64,000 nucleotides of DNA, taken from positions 104,371,478-104,435,477 of the forward strand of contig CM066738.1 of NCBI GenBank assembly GCA_033961575.1. Direction: 5' to 3'. Numbering within the stretch: position 1 is the first letter of the stretch; each line of letters starts with the position of its first letter. Below, piece after piece: positions 12,715 through 22,700 of the stretch. The notes under the pieces were generated by a model that was not told where the DNA came from, did not search any database, and worked only from the letters and a program-made list of their open reading frames with translations. Made by a program: the position numbers and the translations under genes. The DNA comes from Aselliscus stoliczkanus (lineage: Eukaryota > Chordata > Mammalia > Chiroptera > Hipposideridae).

Positions 12715-15425
12715 CTTTGGGGGAGGTGTCTGTTTAGGTTCTTGTTAGAGATGGGTTGTTCATTTTATTATCACTGAGTTTCTTAAGAGCTCTTTATAAA
12801 TTTTGCATACCAGTTCTTTATCAGAAATATGTTTCACAAATACTTTCTCCTAGCCTATTGCTTATCTCTTCATTCTCTTAGCAAATTTCAGTTTTTATGA
12901 CACTAAAACACTTTCCCAAATGTTTGCATGTGAAATACACCTTGTTTAGTTTTGGAATCATTGGCATTTCCATAGTTTGCATAAAATTATTTTAAGTGTT
13001 TGGTAGAATCCAGCTTACTGTAACTTCTAGATGGTGCCACAATACTGTTAGAGAAAGAAACTCCCATATCACCTGTTAATGATGTTATCCAGCAGAGCAC
13101 ATATTTCCAGAAATCTAGGTCCGAATAACTTTATCCAGCGTTTAGCAGAGGGTCACCAATTTTGCCAGTGTCTTAGACTCCTGAGGATCAAAAATGATAA
13201 AGAATTAAGGATTTAGAAGAACACCTCCTCAGTGACCTTGCTACTTATTTTCTATAGAGTACAAGCAAATCAGTACAAATGATGTCCATGAAAAAAAAAC
13301 TTCAAGTTTTTCACATAGAAGAACCACAAGTCATCGGCCTTCAACTCTATTACGAGAGCCGTGACCTCAGCCTGTTCATACTGCTGCCAGAAGACATCAG
13401 CGGGCTGGATCAGGTAAAAACATCATCAGCCTGACGGGAAGATGGTTCCAGTGTTGACCCCTGTGTAGCATGGCCTCCCTGTTCTTTAGCTCCTGTAGAG
13501 GAAGGAAAGCGACATACCTTGAGTTCTCAGTACTTCACCTTCAGGATATCACTTCAGCTTTACAAAACTCTGTAAGGCGATATTACTATCCCTCAGAAAG
13601 GTTAAGTAATCTATAGACACCTCTAGCTTGGGGTAACCACACAAACAGCCAACACTTACAACAGATACTGATATTCTTCATGAATCACAAAGCTGTGTGG
13701 GTTGATCACAACAATCTCCCTATGGTAGGGCCTACCTAATGGGACATTAATTTTTTAATCACTTGCATTAATGTAGCACTAGATATACACTTTAAAACAT
13801 TAAACTGACTTCCAAACTTTTTAAAAACATTTTTTTATCAAGTAAACAGTCTTTAGGAGAAATATCTATGTAAGTACAACCTTCAAGTTTTATTTAAGTT
13901 GTGTTTCAGCCAAATTTCTATTAAGCGTGATGTAACTTTCAGATGATGTTTCTGATTAATTTGCATGTCTAAATTGAACATTGCTTTCTCATAGGTGGCC
14001 TGTCTTTCTTTTCACGGTACTTAATTTTTCATATGTGTCAAACTTTTTATACTTATAAGTTTCCATGGTCCTACTAGTGTGTAGAGATTTCCAAATCGTA
14101 TCATAAAATTTGTGAAACTGGAGAGGGTGGTTACAATAAGACCAAGTGTGGACATTAAATCATTAGAGTCCCACTCTTATAAGATAAGCCTTTCTTCCTA
14201 TGAGTGCAGATTCTTGAGCTGAAAATATTGTCACATTATTAATGTCCATCATTTACAAGTATGTAATTGATAGCAATACTTGGGTCTAGAAAACTCTCAA
14301 AGTAGCAAAAGCACGTGCTTTGAAACAAATGTGTTATTAAAAAAATAAAAAACATTGTTTTTTCACATATATACATACATACATACATACATACATTTAC
14401 ACATACATACATACATTTATTTTTTAAAAATTAAAATATAAAGAGGAGAAAAATTTCCCTCAAAACCTCTATAAATAAGTCATTACTCTTAAGATTTGAA
14501 GATTTTTCTTTTGTTACGTTTCTTTTTTCCTTTTTTTTGCAGTTTATAGTTGCTAATTTCATATTGTTGTGATTGAGTGTAGACATTTTGTTTATCTCAG
14601 ATTTTGTTTTCAAAGAACTGTCACCCATGTTAATAAAACTAATGATTTTTTGTGCCCTGATATACAAGTTGTCCTATAGTATATGCTTTTGAGTAGACAA
14701 CATGTAAAATATATATTTTTTAATGTATTTGAGTGTATAGTTGATGTCTTGCATACTGTCATACAAGTACTTCCATTTTGAACGAAGGTCTAATTATCCT
14801 ATATCCTGATAAGGATTAATCTGCAAAACAAAAATTCTATAGGTGAACATTGTGAAAGATTTCATTACACAAAGTACTTCCAAATGTGCATGTTTTGTTA
14901 CCCTGGGTAATGGGAGTGATTCTAAGTCATCTATGTAATATCTAGAGGTCTCCCTTGACCAATATTTCTCACTGTGCTTTGGAATTACTGACTCTTTCTT
15001 CCTTGGTTCCACACCTGCAGCTGGAAAAGGTTGTCACCTATGAGAAGTTGAGTGAGTGGACGAGCGCAGACATGATGGAGTTGTACAACGTGCAGGTGCA
15101 TCTTCCCAAGTTCAAGCTAGAAGAGTCTTATGATCTCAAGTCAGCCCTGAGCAGCATGGGGATGAGTGATGCCTTTAACCAGAGCAAAGCTGATTTCTCC
15201 GGAATGTCTGCGGAGAAAAACCTATATCTGTTCAATGTCTTCCACAAGTCTTTCGTAGAAATAAATGAACAAGGTACAGAGGCCTCAGCTGGCACTGCGA
15301 GTGAGATGAGTTTTCGAAGTGGACTCCCGTCCATTGAATTCAATGCAGACCACCCATTCCTCTTCTTCATCAGGCACAACAAAACCAATAGCATTCTCTT
15401 TTATGGGAGATTCTGCTGCCCCTAA
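3134..15425 (+). CDS. SERPINB10: SERPINB10 (bomapin) gene, full coding span of 7 coding exons, 397 aa
   Basis: Clade B (ovalbumin-type) serpin, a suicide-substrate inhibitor of trypsin-like serine proteases known in myeloid cells, in cytoplasm and nucleus. Coding exons are 3134-3301, 5108-5173, 5619-5756, 6729-6846, 11381-11523, 13258-13413 and 15021-15425. All introns are GT/AG, the phases join without a frameshift, and the sum is 397 codons, equal to the human length as I recall it. The protein starts [20 protein letters not shown], with no cleavable signal peptide. A 22-codon extra exon encodes the C-D interhelical loop. The serpin signature [10 protein letters not shown] is at about residues 370-379. 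The hinge GTEASAG is at P15-P9, so the protein should be inhibitory. The reactive centre reads P4-P4' MSFR|SGLP with P1 Arg362. Differences from human, from memory: Cys68 is Phe, the KKRK loop motif is NKRK, P1' Ile is Ser, and there is an added Cys396. SERPINB8 follows 12.7 kb downstream on the same strand. Confidence 0.96.
3302..5107 (+). other. SERPINB10 first coding-region intron
   Basis: GT...AG intron, AT-rich. It contains (TG)n at 3852-3869 and (TA)n at about 3914-3943. No other gene is seen. Confidence 0.8.
3852..3943. repeat. (TG)n and (TA)n microsatellites
   Basis: (TG)9 at 3852-3869, followed after a 40-base spacer by an uninterrupted TA run ending near 3943. Confidence 0.85.
5108..5173 (+). 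CDS. SERPINB10: SERPINB10 C-D loop exon (residues 57-78)
   Basis: A 66-base, 22-codon exon between acceptor TTGAAATTACAG and donor ATG|GTATAT, phase 0 at both ends. It encodes [20 protein letters not shown] plus KM, the extended loop between helices C and D found in the 8-exon subgroup of ov-serpins and absent from SERPINB8. In human this exon carries Cys68 and a KKRK nuclear localisation motif. Here residue 68 is Phe and the motif reads NKRK (74-77). The donor GTATAT is weaker than the other donors of the gene. Confidence 0.9.
5619..5756 (+). CDS. SERPINB10: SERPINB10 exon, residues 79-124
   Basis: 138 bases, phase 0 at both ends, acceptor CTTTTAAAG, donor CACAAT|GTAAGT. It encodes the helix D-E region, with [10 protein letters not shown] and [12 protein letters not shown] recognisable as conserved serpin sequence. 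Confidence 0.95.
5757..6728 (+). other. SERPINB10 intron with (TG)n
   Basis: GT...AG intron. It contains an open frame at 6022-6420 with no recognisable family and (TG)n at 6597-6629. Nothing else is called. Confidence 0.7.
6597..6629. repeat. (TG)n microsatellite
   Basis: About 16 uninterrupted TG units, 100 bases upstream of the next SERPINB10 exon. Confidence 0.9.
6729..6846 (+). CDS. SERPINB10: SERPINB10 exon, residues 125-164
   Basis: 118 bases ending in phase 1 (ACA GAA G|GTAAGC). It encodes [19 protein letters not shown] followed by the [11 protein letters not shown] motif that closes this exon in all clade B serpins. The same exon in SERPINB8 also has 118 bases. Confidence 0.96.
7255..7640. 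mobile_element. Ancient LTR-like repeat fragment
   Basis: It starts GGGCTAAGCTGTTATAACAA and has the order of a familiar mammalian repeat (TGTAACAA..., GTTTATCTTCCTGTCAC, CTCTGCCATCCTTAAGAC, then CACACATCAGTTGCCCTCAT). Family name is uncertain. Confidence 0.4.
7990..8640 (-). mobile_element. L2-like LINE fragment
   Basis: Pyrimidine-rich phrases typical of inverted L2, such as ACCACGTCACTTCTGCACTC, ATGACCTACAGGATGAACTC and GCTGCTCCCTGTAACTGAAA, in that order. Diverged and fragmentary. Confidence 0.5.
9195..9370. mobile_element. hAT-Charlie-type MITE fragment
   Basis: It opens near CATTGCCCAATTGGATATAG and closes with GTGTGTCTAGTGGTTACCAT, TTTGACAGCACAG, the two ends of a common mammalian non-autonomous hAT element. 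The middle is shortened. Confidence 0.5.
11381..11523 (+). CDS. SERPINB10: SERPINB10 exon, residues 164-211
   Basis: 143 bases, entering in phase 1 and leaving in phase 0, acceptor TTTTGCTCTTGTAG, donor AACAAG|GTAGGC. It encodes [17 protein letters not shown] then [10 protein letters not shown], the conserved strand 3A segment of the serpin fold. Confidence 0.96.
11524..13257 (+). other. SERPINB10 intron with (TC)n tract
   Basis: GT...AG intron. The main visible element is the (TC)n tract at 12631-12714. The remainder is unassigned. Confidence 0.7.
12631..12714. repeat. (TC)n polypyrimidine microsatellite
   Basis: 84 bases of TC with a single CC interruption near 12690. A long polypurine/polypyrimidine mirror tract. 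Confidence 0.95.
13258..13413 (+). CDS. SERPINB10: SERPINB10 exon, residues 212-263
   Basis: 156 bases, phase 0, acceptor TTATTTTCTATAG, donor GATCAG|GTAAAA. It encodes [20 protein letters not shown] and then [20 protein letters not shown], the beta-sheet B/C core of the serpin. Confidence 0.95.
13414..15020 (+). other. Last SERPINB10 intron
   Basis: GT...AG intron with (ACAT)n at about 14370-14418. No gene or recognisable interspersed repeat is called in the rest. Confidence 0.7.
14370..14418. repeat. (ACAT)n microsatellite
   Basis: Two ACATAC blocks separated by ATTTAC. Confidence 0.85.
15021..15425 (+). CDS. SERPINB10: SERPINB10 last coding exon with reactive centre loop (residues 264-397)
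   Basis: 405 bases including TAA, acceptor TTCCACACCTGCAG. It encodes the breach and shutter region, the hinge [16 protein letters not shown]1 Arg362 followed by Ser, and the signature [14 protein letters not shown]. The C-terminus is YGRFCCP, with two adjacent cysteines where I recall CSP in human. Confidence 0.96.
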   Translation: MEKVVTYEKLSEWTSADMMELYNVQVHLPKFKLEESYDLKSALSSMGMSDAFNQSKADFSGMSAEKNLYLFNVFHKSFVEINEQGTEASAGTASEMSFRSGLPSIEFNADHPFLFFIRHNKTNSILFYGRFCCP

Positions 15426-15444
15426 ACCTGCATTTCTCTCATCA

Positions 15445-15450
15445 AATAAA
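15445..15450 (+). terminator. SERPINB10 polyadenylation signal
   Basis: AATAAA lies 20 bases after the stop codon. A second AATAAA is at 15549-15554. The first would give an unusually short 3'UTR, so the second may be the main site. The position relative to the stop codon is the only evidence. Confidence 0.55.
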
Positions 15451-16152
15451 CCATCTCACCGTGTGAAAAATGCATCATAAGATGAAAAAACAATTATAAT
15501 TGAAAAATAGTTTCTAGTCTGGATATTTTTCATGTTTGAATATTAGCAAATAAATCTTGAAATAATGCATTCTAGTATTACTGTGGTATCTACATAGCTA
15601 GAGAGAATGACAAATTTTCTTTTTAGCACTTAATATTTTGTCTTAATGTGATTTTATTTACATTTCAGAAATACTATGTTATTCAATTGAATGCTTTACA
15701 ATTCCTGAGCTGTCTGGTTACTGCATTATCATTGTCACTTATACTTCACATGTGTCATTAAGTAAAGAAAAATCTTTACACAGCTGATATGATAATAAAG
15801 AAGATTTTCTCAAAAAATGTAATTTTGATAGCTCACAAATTACCACTCTAACATTAAATCCCCTTCGTCTGCTATCTATATATTGACATTAACAGAAAAA
15901 CTGGTGACATCCAAGTGAAATGTGAAGTTTTGTTAGTAGCAATGTACCAATTTTGGCTTCTTAGTTTTAGCAAATGTATCCTGGTAGTGTTAAATATTAA
16001 CATTTGAAACTGTGTTAGGAGTATGCAGAATTCCCTGTATTATCATCTTTGCATCTTTTCTGTGAATCTAAAACTATTTCAAAATAAAAATTTTATTAAA
16101 AATAATTATGTGTAAAATTTTAACCATACTAACATCCTTGTTTTTAAAAATC

Positions 16153-16250
16153 TAGAGCCAGCTGAGTGGCGCAGTGGTTAAGTGCTGGCTTGGGAAGCCA
16201 GCGGCCCCGGTTCGGTCCCACATGTGAGGGCCAGTGACACTGCCCTCAAA
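16153..16250 (+). mobile_element. Short tRNA-derived SINE
   Basis: Head GAGCCAGCTGAGTGGCGCAG, B box GGTTCGGTCCC, the GAGGGC/GCCCTC palindrome and an A tail. Same short form as at 2430. Confidence 0.85.
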
Positions 16251-16262
16251 AAAAAAATCTTA

Positions 16263-16387
16263 TGGATCAGTTGGTTAAGAGCTCGCTCAAGAGTGTGAGC
16301 TCTGAGTAACAGAGTTGCTGGTTGGATTCCCTGCCCAAGCTGAGCTGCCCCTGAGCTGCCAACAGGTGGCAGGATGGCTCATCTAAA
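16263..16387 (+). mobile_element. Second tRNA-derived SINE subtype
   Basis: A different body after the tRNA head: GGTTAAGAGCTCGCTCAAGA, then GAGCTGCCAACAGGTGGCAG and ATGGCTCA plus A tail. It sits in the A-rich tail of the preceding SINE, with the tail phrase AAAAAAATCTTAT repeated on both sides as a target duplication. The same subtype occurs inverted at 47923-48074. Confidence 0.75.
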
Positions 16388-16680
16388 AAAAAAAAAATCT
16401 TATAGAGTAGAAGCATAAATTTCTAATTTATATAAATATGTATTGTTAGTTATAAGATGATATTCTTAGTGATAGTAGTTCTCCATAAAATTGCCTGTAT
16501 TTTTCCGATTTATTTTTTAAATGTTCATACACAACTGCTTACTGGTAGTTTCACCAGCTGTTATTCTAATTTTAGAGAATGATTGTATCATTCTAGGTTG
16601 TTTTTGTGACATTCATTTAATAAAGTGAAAGAACGGGTCTGACCTGAACAGTTATAAATTAGTATAGGAAAATGTGTTTT

Positions 16681-17121
16681 TGGGCCAGCCGAATGGCACA
16701 TTGGTTAAGAGCTGGCTTGGGATGCCACATACGAGGGCCAGTGACACTGCCCTCTACAGCTAAGATGGTGAACAACAGCTCCACCTGGAGCTGGGCTGTG
16801 CCGAGTCCCGGCGACAGTTTTGGGCTGCAGCCCCTGCTGCAGTGGGCTGCCATAAGCTACAGTGAGTGGCCGGCAGCCAGAGTGAGTGGCTGGCAGCCGG
16901 AGTGAGCTGCCAAGAGCCGCCATGAGCAGCCGTCCAGAGGCCGGCGACCGATCTGCCTCACCCGGGAAGAGCGCAATGACGATACCAACATGGGCCAGTG
17001 AAGCAATGTCCTCCACAGCGAGTCTGAAGAACAAAAAATAACAACTTGTCTGTTCCCCTTCCCCGATTCCCCAACACTGTTCCCCTGCCCCAATTCCCCA
17101 ATAAAATCTTTTTAAAAAAAA
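16681..17121 (+). mobile_element. Long tRNA-derived SINE
   Basis: About 440 bases: tRNA head, palindrome, then a 300-base body with repeated GAGTGGC(T/C)GGCAGCC units, ending CCCCAATAAAATCTTTTTAA. The 13-base target duplication GAAAATGTGTTTT is at 16668-16680 and 17122-17134. The 3' end has AATAAA followed by a TCTTTTT pol III-type terminator. Confidence 0.9.
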
Positions 17122-17949
17122 GAAAATGTGTTTTCTGTATCAAATCTTGGTTCAGTATTATATGATAAACAATAATTCTATGCCTTAGCTCCAAAGATAG
17201 AAAATTGTAATATAAATCTTTGCCTCTATCCCTAACATCTCACATTAAGCAGAAATGAAAGAAATCCTTTGTGTCTGTATGCCTACCTGGCATTTTTGTT
17301 TCCACCAGCCAGCTCCAGCTTGTCCACACCCTCCTGCAAGAGCAGACAGCTTCTGTGAACTAGCTTTGACCCTCTGCCAAATTTCTTTGCCACTGGCAGA
17401 CTGTGTGTTCCCATGTCAGCCATATCTTCAAAGAAGTCTCAATCTCAGCCATGGGGCATTTGGTTGCCTATAGGTAAAGGTGCAGCTTATGTATGAATGA
17501 GAAAATCACTTTTTAAAAGATTGTAGAGTGATCACTTTCAGACTATCTATTTGAATATTTTCCCATCATTGGATTATTTTATTATTAAAAAGGACATTAA
17601 AATTTTCATATATGGGCACTTAAACTTGGAAATATAATTTTCCAACCCTCATGAAAATCTTCTAAAAAGAAATCCTTTTGGCTTCAAAGTGTTAAAAATG
17701 TTAAACATACAATGTTTAAAATATTGGCTTGCAGAAACAACTGATTTTCAGAAGGATGAATGGATTTTTACTAGAGAGATTCCAACTAGAAATCATTGCA
17801 TAATTAGCATGTGGATTGAATAATCAAGTGTCAAGTTTAGTAAGTACAACCAATGATGCCTTCATTCCATTTAAATCAGTACATTTCCTGAGAAGCCTTT
17901 CTTCATGGCAGCCATCAGTGCAAGTTTAGAAAAAAACTAAACTTAAAAC

Positions 17950-20910
17950 AGGGCCTTAAAAAATCGAAGAATAGGTGATACTTCCTAACTCATTTTATGA
18001 GGCCAACATTAACCTGATCCCAGAACCTGGCAAGTATAACACACAAAAAAGAAAACTGCAGAGTAATATCTCTGATAAATACAGATGTAAAAATCCTAAA
18101 CAAAATACTAGTAAATCAAATACGGCAATACATTACAAAGATAATATATCACAATCAAGTGGAGTTCATTCCAGAGGTGCAAGGATGGTTCTACATATGC
18201 AAATCAATCAATGTGCTACACCATAGTAACAAAATAAGAGAAAGAAATTATGAATGTATCAATAGATATGGAAAAAGCATTTGATAAGATACAATATTTA
18301 TGATTAAAACTCTCAATCAAATTTGTATATAAGGAAAGCACCAACATAATAAAGGCCATATGTGACAAACCCTGAGTTAATACCATACTTAATGGTGAAA
18401 AACTGAAAGCTTTTCTTTTAAAATCAGGAACATGACAAGGATGCTCCCTCTCACCACTGTTATTCAACATAGTAGCAGAAGTCCTAGCCAGAGCAATCAG
18501 GCAAGAGAAAGAAATAAAAGGCATCCAAATTGGGAATGAAGAAGTCAAATTGTCATTTTTTTGTAGACAACATGATTCTTTTTACAAGATTTTATTGGGG
18601 AATCGGGGGAGGGGAACAGCGTTGGGGAACAGACAAGTTGCTGTCTTTTTGTCCTTCAGTGTAGTTGTGGAGGACGTTGCTTCACTGGCCCATGTTGGTA
18701 TCGTCATTGCGCTCTTCCCAGATGAGGCAGATGGGTCGCCGGCCTCTGGATGGTCACTCACCGCGGCTATTGGCAGTTCACGCTGACAGCCAGCCACTCA
18801 CTGTAGCCTATGGCAGCCCACTGCAGCAGGGGCTGCAGCCTACACCGTCGCCGGGGATTGCAGTCCAGCTCCAGGTGGAGCTGTTGTTAGGTGTAGAGGG
18901 CAGTGTCACTGGCCCTCATATGTGGGATCCGAACCGGGGCCGCTGGCATCCCCAAACCAGCTCTTAACCAATGTGCCACTCGGCCGGCGCACGACATGAT
19001 TCTTTATGTAGAAAACCCTAAGACTCCATTAAAAACCTATAAGAAACAATAAATAATTATAGTCAAGTTGCAGGATACAAAATCAATGGCAAAAATCCAT
19101 TGCATTCCTATATGCTAACAATGAAATTTCAGATAAATAAATAAATAAATAAATAACCAATTCCTTTTGAAATTGCAACAAAAAAGAGTAAAATATCTGG
19201 GAATAACATTAAAAGGATGTGAAAAACCTATACACTGAAAACTACAAGATATTATTAAAAGAAACTGAAGAAGACACAAAGAAATGGGAAAATATTCTGT
19301 CTTCATGGATTGCACGAATCAACATAGTTAAAATGGCCATATTACTCACAGCAATATACAGATTTAATGCAATCTCCACCAAAATCCTAATGGCATTTTT
19401 TAAAGAAATAGAACAAAAAACATTAGATTTTTTTGAATCACAAAAGACCCTAATAGCCAAGCAATCCTGAGAAAAAAGAACAAGGCCAGAGGTATCACAC
19501 TCCCTGACTTCAGATTATACTACAAAGTGACAATAATCAAAACAGCATGGTGTTGACAGAAAAACAGACACAGAGACCAATGGAACAGAATTGAGAGCCC
19601 AGAAACAAACCTAAATATATATGGGCACATACAATGGAGAATAGAAAGCCTCTTCAATAAATGGCACTGTGAAAATTGAAAGCCACATGCAAAAGAATAA
19701 AACTGGACTGCTATTTATCACCATATACAAAAAATTAATTCAAAATGGATCAAATACCTAAATATAAGACCTGAAACATAGAAGAAAACATAGGTACTAA
19801 ACTTGGTCTTAGGAAAGATTTTATGAATTTGACCTCAAAGGCAAGGGAAGCAAAAGCAAAAACAAATGAATGGGATTATATCAAACTAAAAAGCTTCTGC
19901 TCAGCAAAAGAAACCATTAACAAAACAAAGAGGCAACTAATCAAATAGAGGAAGATATCTGCAAACAATACCTCCAATAAGGCGTTAATATCCAAAATAT
20001 ACAAAAAACTCATACAACTCAACTACAAAAAAACAAACAATCCAAATAAAAAAAAATGGACAGAGGACCTGAACAGACACTTCTAAGAAGACATACAAAT
20101 GGCCAACAGTATATGAAAAGATTCTCAACTTCGCTAGCTATCAGAAAAATGTAATTTAAAAGCACAATGAGATACCACCTCACGCCTGTCAGAATAGCTA
20201 GTATCAACAAGACAAGTAATAACAAATGTTGGAGAGGTTGTGGAGAAAAAGAAACCCTCATACACTGCTGGTGGGAATGCAAATTGGTATAGCCACTATA
20301 GAAAACAGTATAAAAGTCCCTCAAAAAATTAAAAATAGAATTACCATATGACTCAACAATCCCTCTTCTGGGTATCTACCAAAAAAAAATCTGAAAACAT
20401 TTACCTGTAAAGATATGTGTACCCCTATGTTCATTATTCATGGTGGCCAAGTAATGAAAACGACTGAAGTGCCCTTAGGTAGATGATTGGATAAAGAAGA
20501 TGTGGTACACATATACAATGGAATATTACTTGGCCATAAGAAAAGATGAAATACTGCCATTTGCGACAACATGGATGGACAATGCTAAGCGAAACAAGTA
20601 AGATTGGAAAAAGAATCATATATATATGATTTCACTCAATTGTGTGGTGTAAAACTGAAAGCAACAAACAAATAAGACAAACAAAAACTCATAGACACAG
20701 ACAATTTAATGGTTACTAGAGTGACAACGAGGTGGAGGGGAAGTAGTAAAGGGTAACAGAGGTCAAATGTATGGTGGCAGAGATTTGACTTTGGGTGGTG
20801 AACACACAATGTGATATACGGATAATGTATTATAGAATTGTATACTTGAAACCTATATAATTTTATTGACCAATATCACATCAATAAATTTAATAAGAAT
20901 TAAAAAAAAA
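17950..20910 (+). mobile_element. 5'-truncated L1 LINE with nested SINE
   Basis: It begins within ORF2 reverse-transcriptase sequence (CTTCCTAACTCATTTTATGA, then AAGGATGCTCCCTCTCACCA) and runs through the ORF2 end and the 3' region (GACAACATGGATGGAC at 20566-20581) to an A tail near 20900. About 2.5 kb of L1 plus a 412-base inserted SINE. Reading frames are broken, so it is inactive. Confidence 0.85.
18582..18993 (-). mobile_element. Long SINE inserted into the L1
   Basis: Full-length long SINE in minus orientation. Target duplication ACATGATTCTTT is at 18570-18581 and 18994-19005, and removing the SINE restores continuous L1 sequence. This gives the relative age: SINE after L1. Confidence 0.92.
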
Positions 20911-21271
20911 TACTCTTAATGTAACCCACCCCCCACAAAACCAGATTTTCAAATGAACTATTTCAAAGCCTTAAACTAAGATTAAAACAAACACATATTC
21001 CATTACATTGGTCTCATTAAATTTTAAAATAATTTTTGTAAGCACAAAAATGTGTATTTCTAATTAAAAAATTTCCTTCTTTTAAATTTCCATTTATGTG
21101 TTTTATAGTATTCATTAGCACATTAGTACACATAAATTCACGTACATACTGGGGATGCGTGCATGAAAAATTGTTTTGATGGGTGTCCTACCAAGACAGT
21201 TTGGAAACAAATAGCTTTAGGAACCTGTTTAACCTCTGGTTTTGCTTCTGGTTAATTTTCAAAGTCAAGTC

Positions 21272-21858
21272 TGTCGACAAAAAACATCCAGCCTCAGAGA
21301 ACGCTTATGAGAATTTATTTGGGCCAAACTGACGACAATTGCTGGGAAGGAAAATCTCAATGGATTGAGAAAATGGTCTGCAAAATGGCCGTTTGCAGCT
21401 TATTTTATACATAGCATCAAAGGTGATAGATTAAGGGGGTGGGAGTAGGCAATGCCAGGAAATCTCTGGGATTGAATAAAAATACGTTGGAGAGACAGGT
21501 ACTTCTTTCACATAGGTGGGAGCACAATAGTTAATAGCTCACATAAAGACGTGAATCAAGGGACAAGAATAGTAACAAGGGATTCTGTCCTTTCCTGCTC
21601 TGGTCCAGAAAAAGGGATTACTGAGATTCCAAGGATGTCATTTTTAGGTGTAAAGAGACAACAGACAGGCCCACTCAAAGGCACAGATTAACTTTAGGAA
21701 GGAAGCTTTTGGCTAACGATATGACTTCCCGCCATGGCCCGCTGCGTTATGAAATTTGTTTGGATGCTCACGCCATCGGATGTGGTTCTTTTCCGTCTTC
21801 TGAGCTTGTCAAGTTTAATATGGGGTCCCCTTTCCGTCCACAAGTCCCAATTTTGACA
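21272..21858 (-). mobile_element. Solo LTR-like element (ancient ERV remnant)
   Basis: 587 bases bounded by TG...CA (TGTCGACA at the left edge, TTTTGACA at the right). An inverted polyadenylation-like TTTATTTGGG lies near the left end, as expected for a minus-strand LTR. No flanking viral coding sequence is seen and no clear target duplication was found. It ends about 90 bases before the CpG-rich island. Confidence 0.5.
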
Positions 21859-21949
21859 CCGCTCTTTGCATACATGCACCAAATAGCAATTCAGTGCGTG
21901 CTAATCCGGGGAAAGGAGCCAAGGCCCCCCCAAAGCATTCCACAAATAC

Positions 21950-22700
21950 ACTCAGAGGCCCGGCACTCCGGCCTGGGCAGGCGGGTGCGTGCCAGGCCCT
22001 GACTCCTCCCGGGGTCCAGACTGGGGGCGCGGAGGCAGAGGGTGCAATCTCTGACCCGGCTGACTCATGCACCGGAAGCCTTGCCCCAATCCAGGCGGAC
22101 GGGGAGCGTCCCCCAAGCGGGAGCAGGATCCGCGGCGGCAGAAGCAGCAGTCAGAGCCGCAGCAGGAATCCCCAGGTACCGGGGCTGGGAGGCCGTCGGG
22201 TTCCCGGGGCGGGCCCCTCCCGCCGGGAGCTCCGGGGGCGCGAGGACAGGAGCGAGCAAGGCAGGAGGCAGGCGCTAGAGGAGGGGAAGGGGGGGAGAGG
22301 ACCGGGGGCACGGTGCTGGGGGTGCCCGGGCAGGGTGCGGCGGGGCTGGGGTCCCCTTAGTGCCCCCGCCCCGCGCGCCCTGAGCCCGGGCGCCTCGCAG
22401 ACTGGGGCGCATCTTCACCAAGGTCAGGGTGCGACCTGGGCTAGAGCGCAACGGCCCTGCGGGGGTCTGAGGCTGCTCCCCGGGCTGGAGGGACCCCCGG
22501 GGCCTGCGGACGCCGCCGCGCTGCGATCGGCCAGCACGCAGGGAGTGGCCGGTACCCCGAGCCTGGGGCGCTGCTGGGGCGCAGGCGCCGGGGCGGAGCG
22601 GCTGGGTGACGAGGGCGCTGGCGGCGGCCTGTCCTGCAATTTCTACGGAGTCGGGGGCAAGTTCCGGGCCGACGGCACCCCCAGCACAAGTATAATGAAC
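21950..22700. promoter_or_regulatory. CpG-rich island, probable SERPINB8 promoter
   Basis: About 750 bases that are strongly GC- and CpG-rich, unlike the AT-rich surroundings. They include GGGGCGGG (22206-22213, SP/KLF type), a CCAAT box (22086-22090), an AP-1 site TGACTCA (22061-22067) and an ETS site CCGGAAG (22072-22078). No TATA box is evident. It lies about 5.5-6 kb before the first SERPINB8 coding exon, which itself opens at a splice acceptor. A possible exon-1 donor is CCCCAG|GTACCG at 22175/22176. Long open frames here (for example 21894-22823) are a by-product of GC richness and few stop codons. That this is the SERPINB8 promoter is inferred from position; it could also serve the HMSD-type transcript known from human. 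Confidence 0.65.
22061..22078 (+). promoter_or_regulatory. Adjacent AP-1 and ETS motifs in the island
   Basis: TGACTCA at 22061-22067 and CCGGAAG at 22072-22078 have starts 11 bases apart. Such AP-1/ETS pairs are common in epithelial and myeloid promoters. Function is inferred from motif match only. Confidence 0.4.

Larger units (their letters stand above)
15451..21949. other. Intergenic region between SERPINB10 and the CpG-rich island
   Basis: No gene seen. It holds a pair of adjacent SINEs (16153-16387), a long SINE (16681-17121), a 5'-truncated L1 with nested SINE (about 17950-20910) and an LTR-like element (21272-21858). In human the serpin-domain gene HMSD lies between these two serpins; I found no HMSD-like or serpin-like coding exon here. 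Confidence 0.6.

Noticed and set aside
19219..19470. Open frame at 19219-19470
   Set aside because: Decayed L1 ORF2 sequence, part of the 5'-truncated L1, interrupted by stops on both sides.
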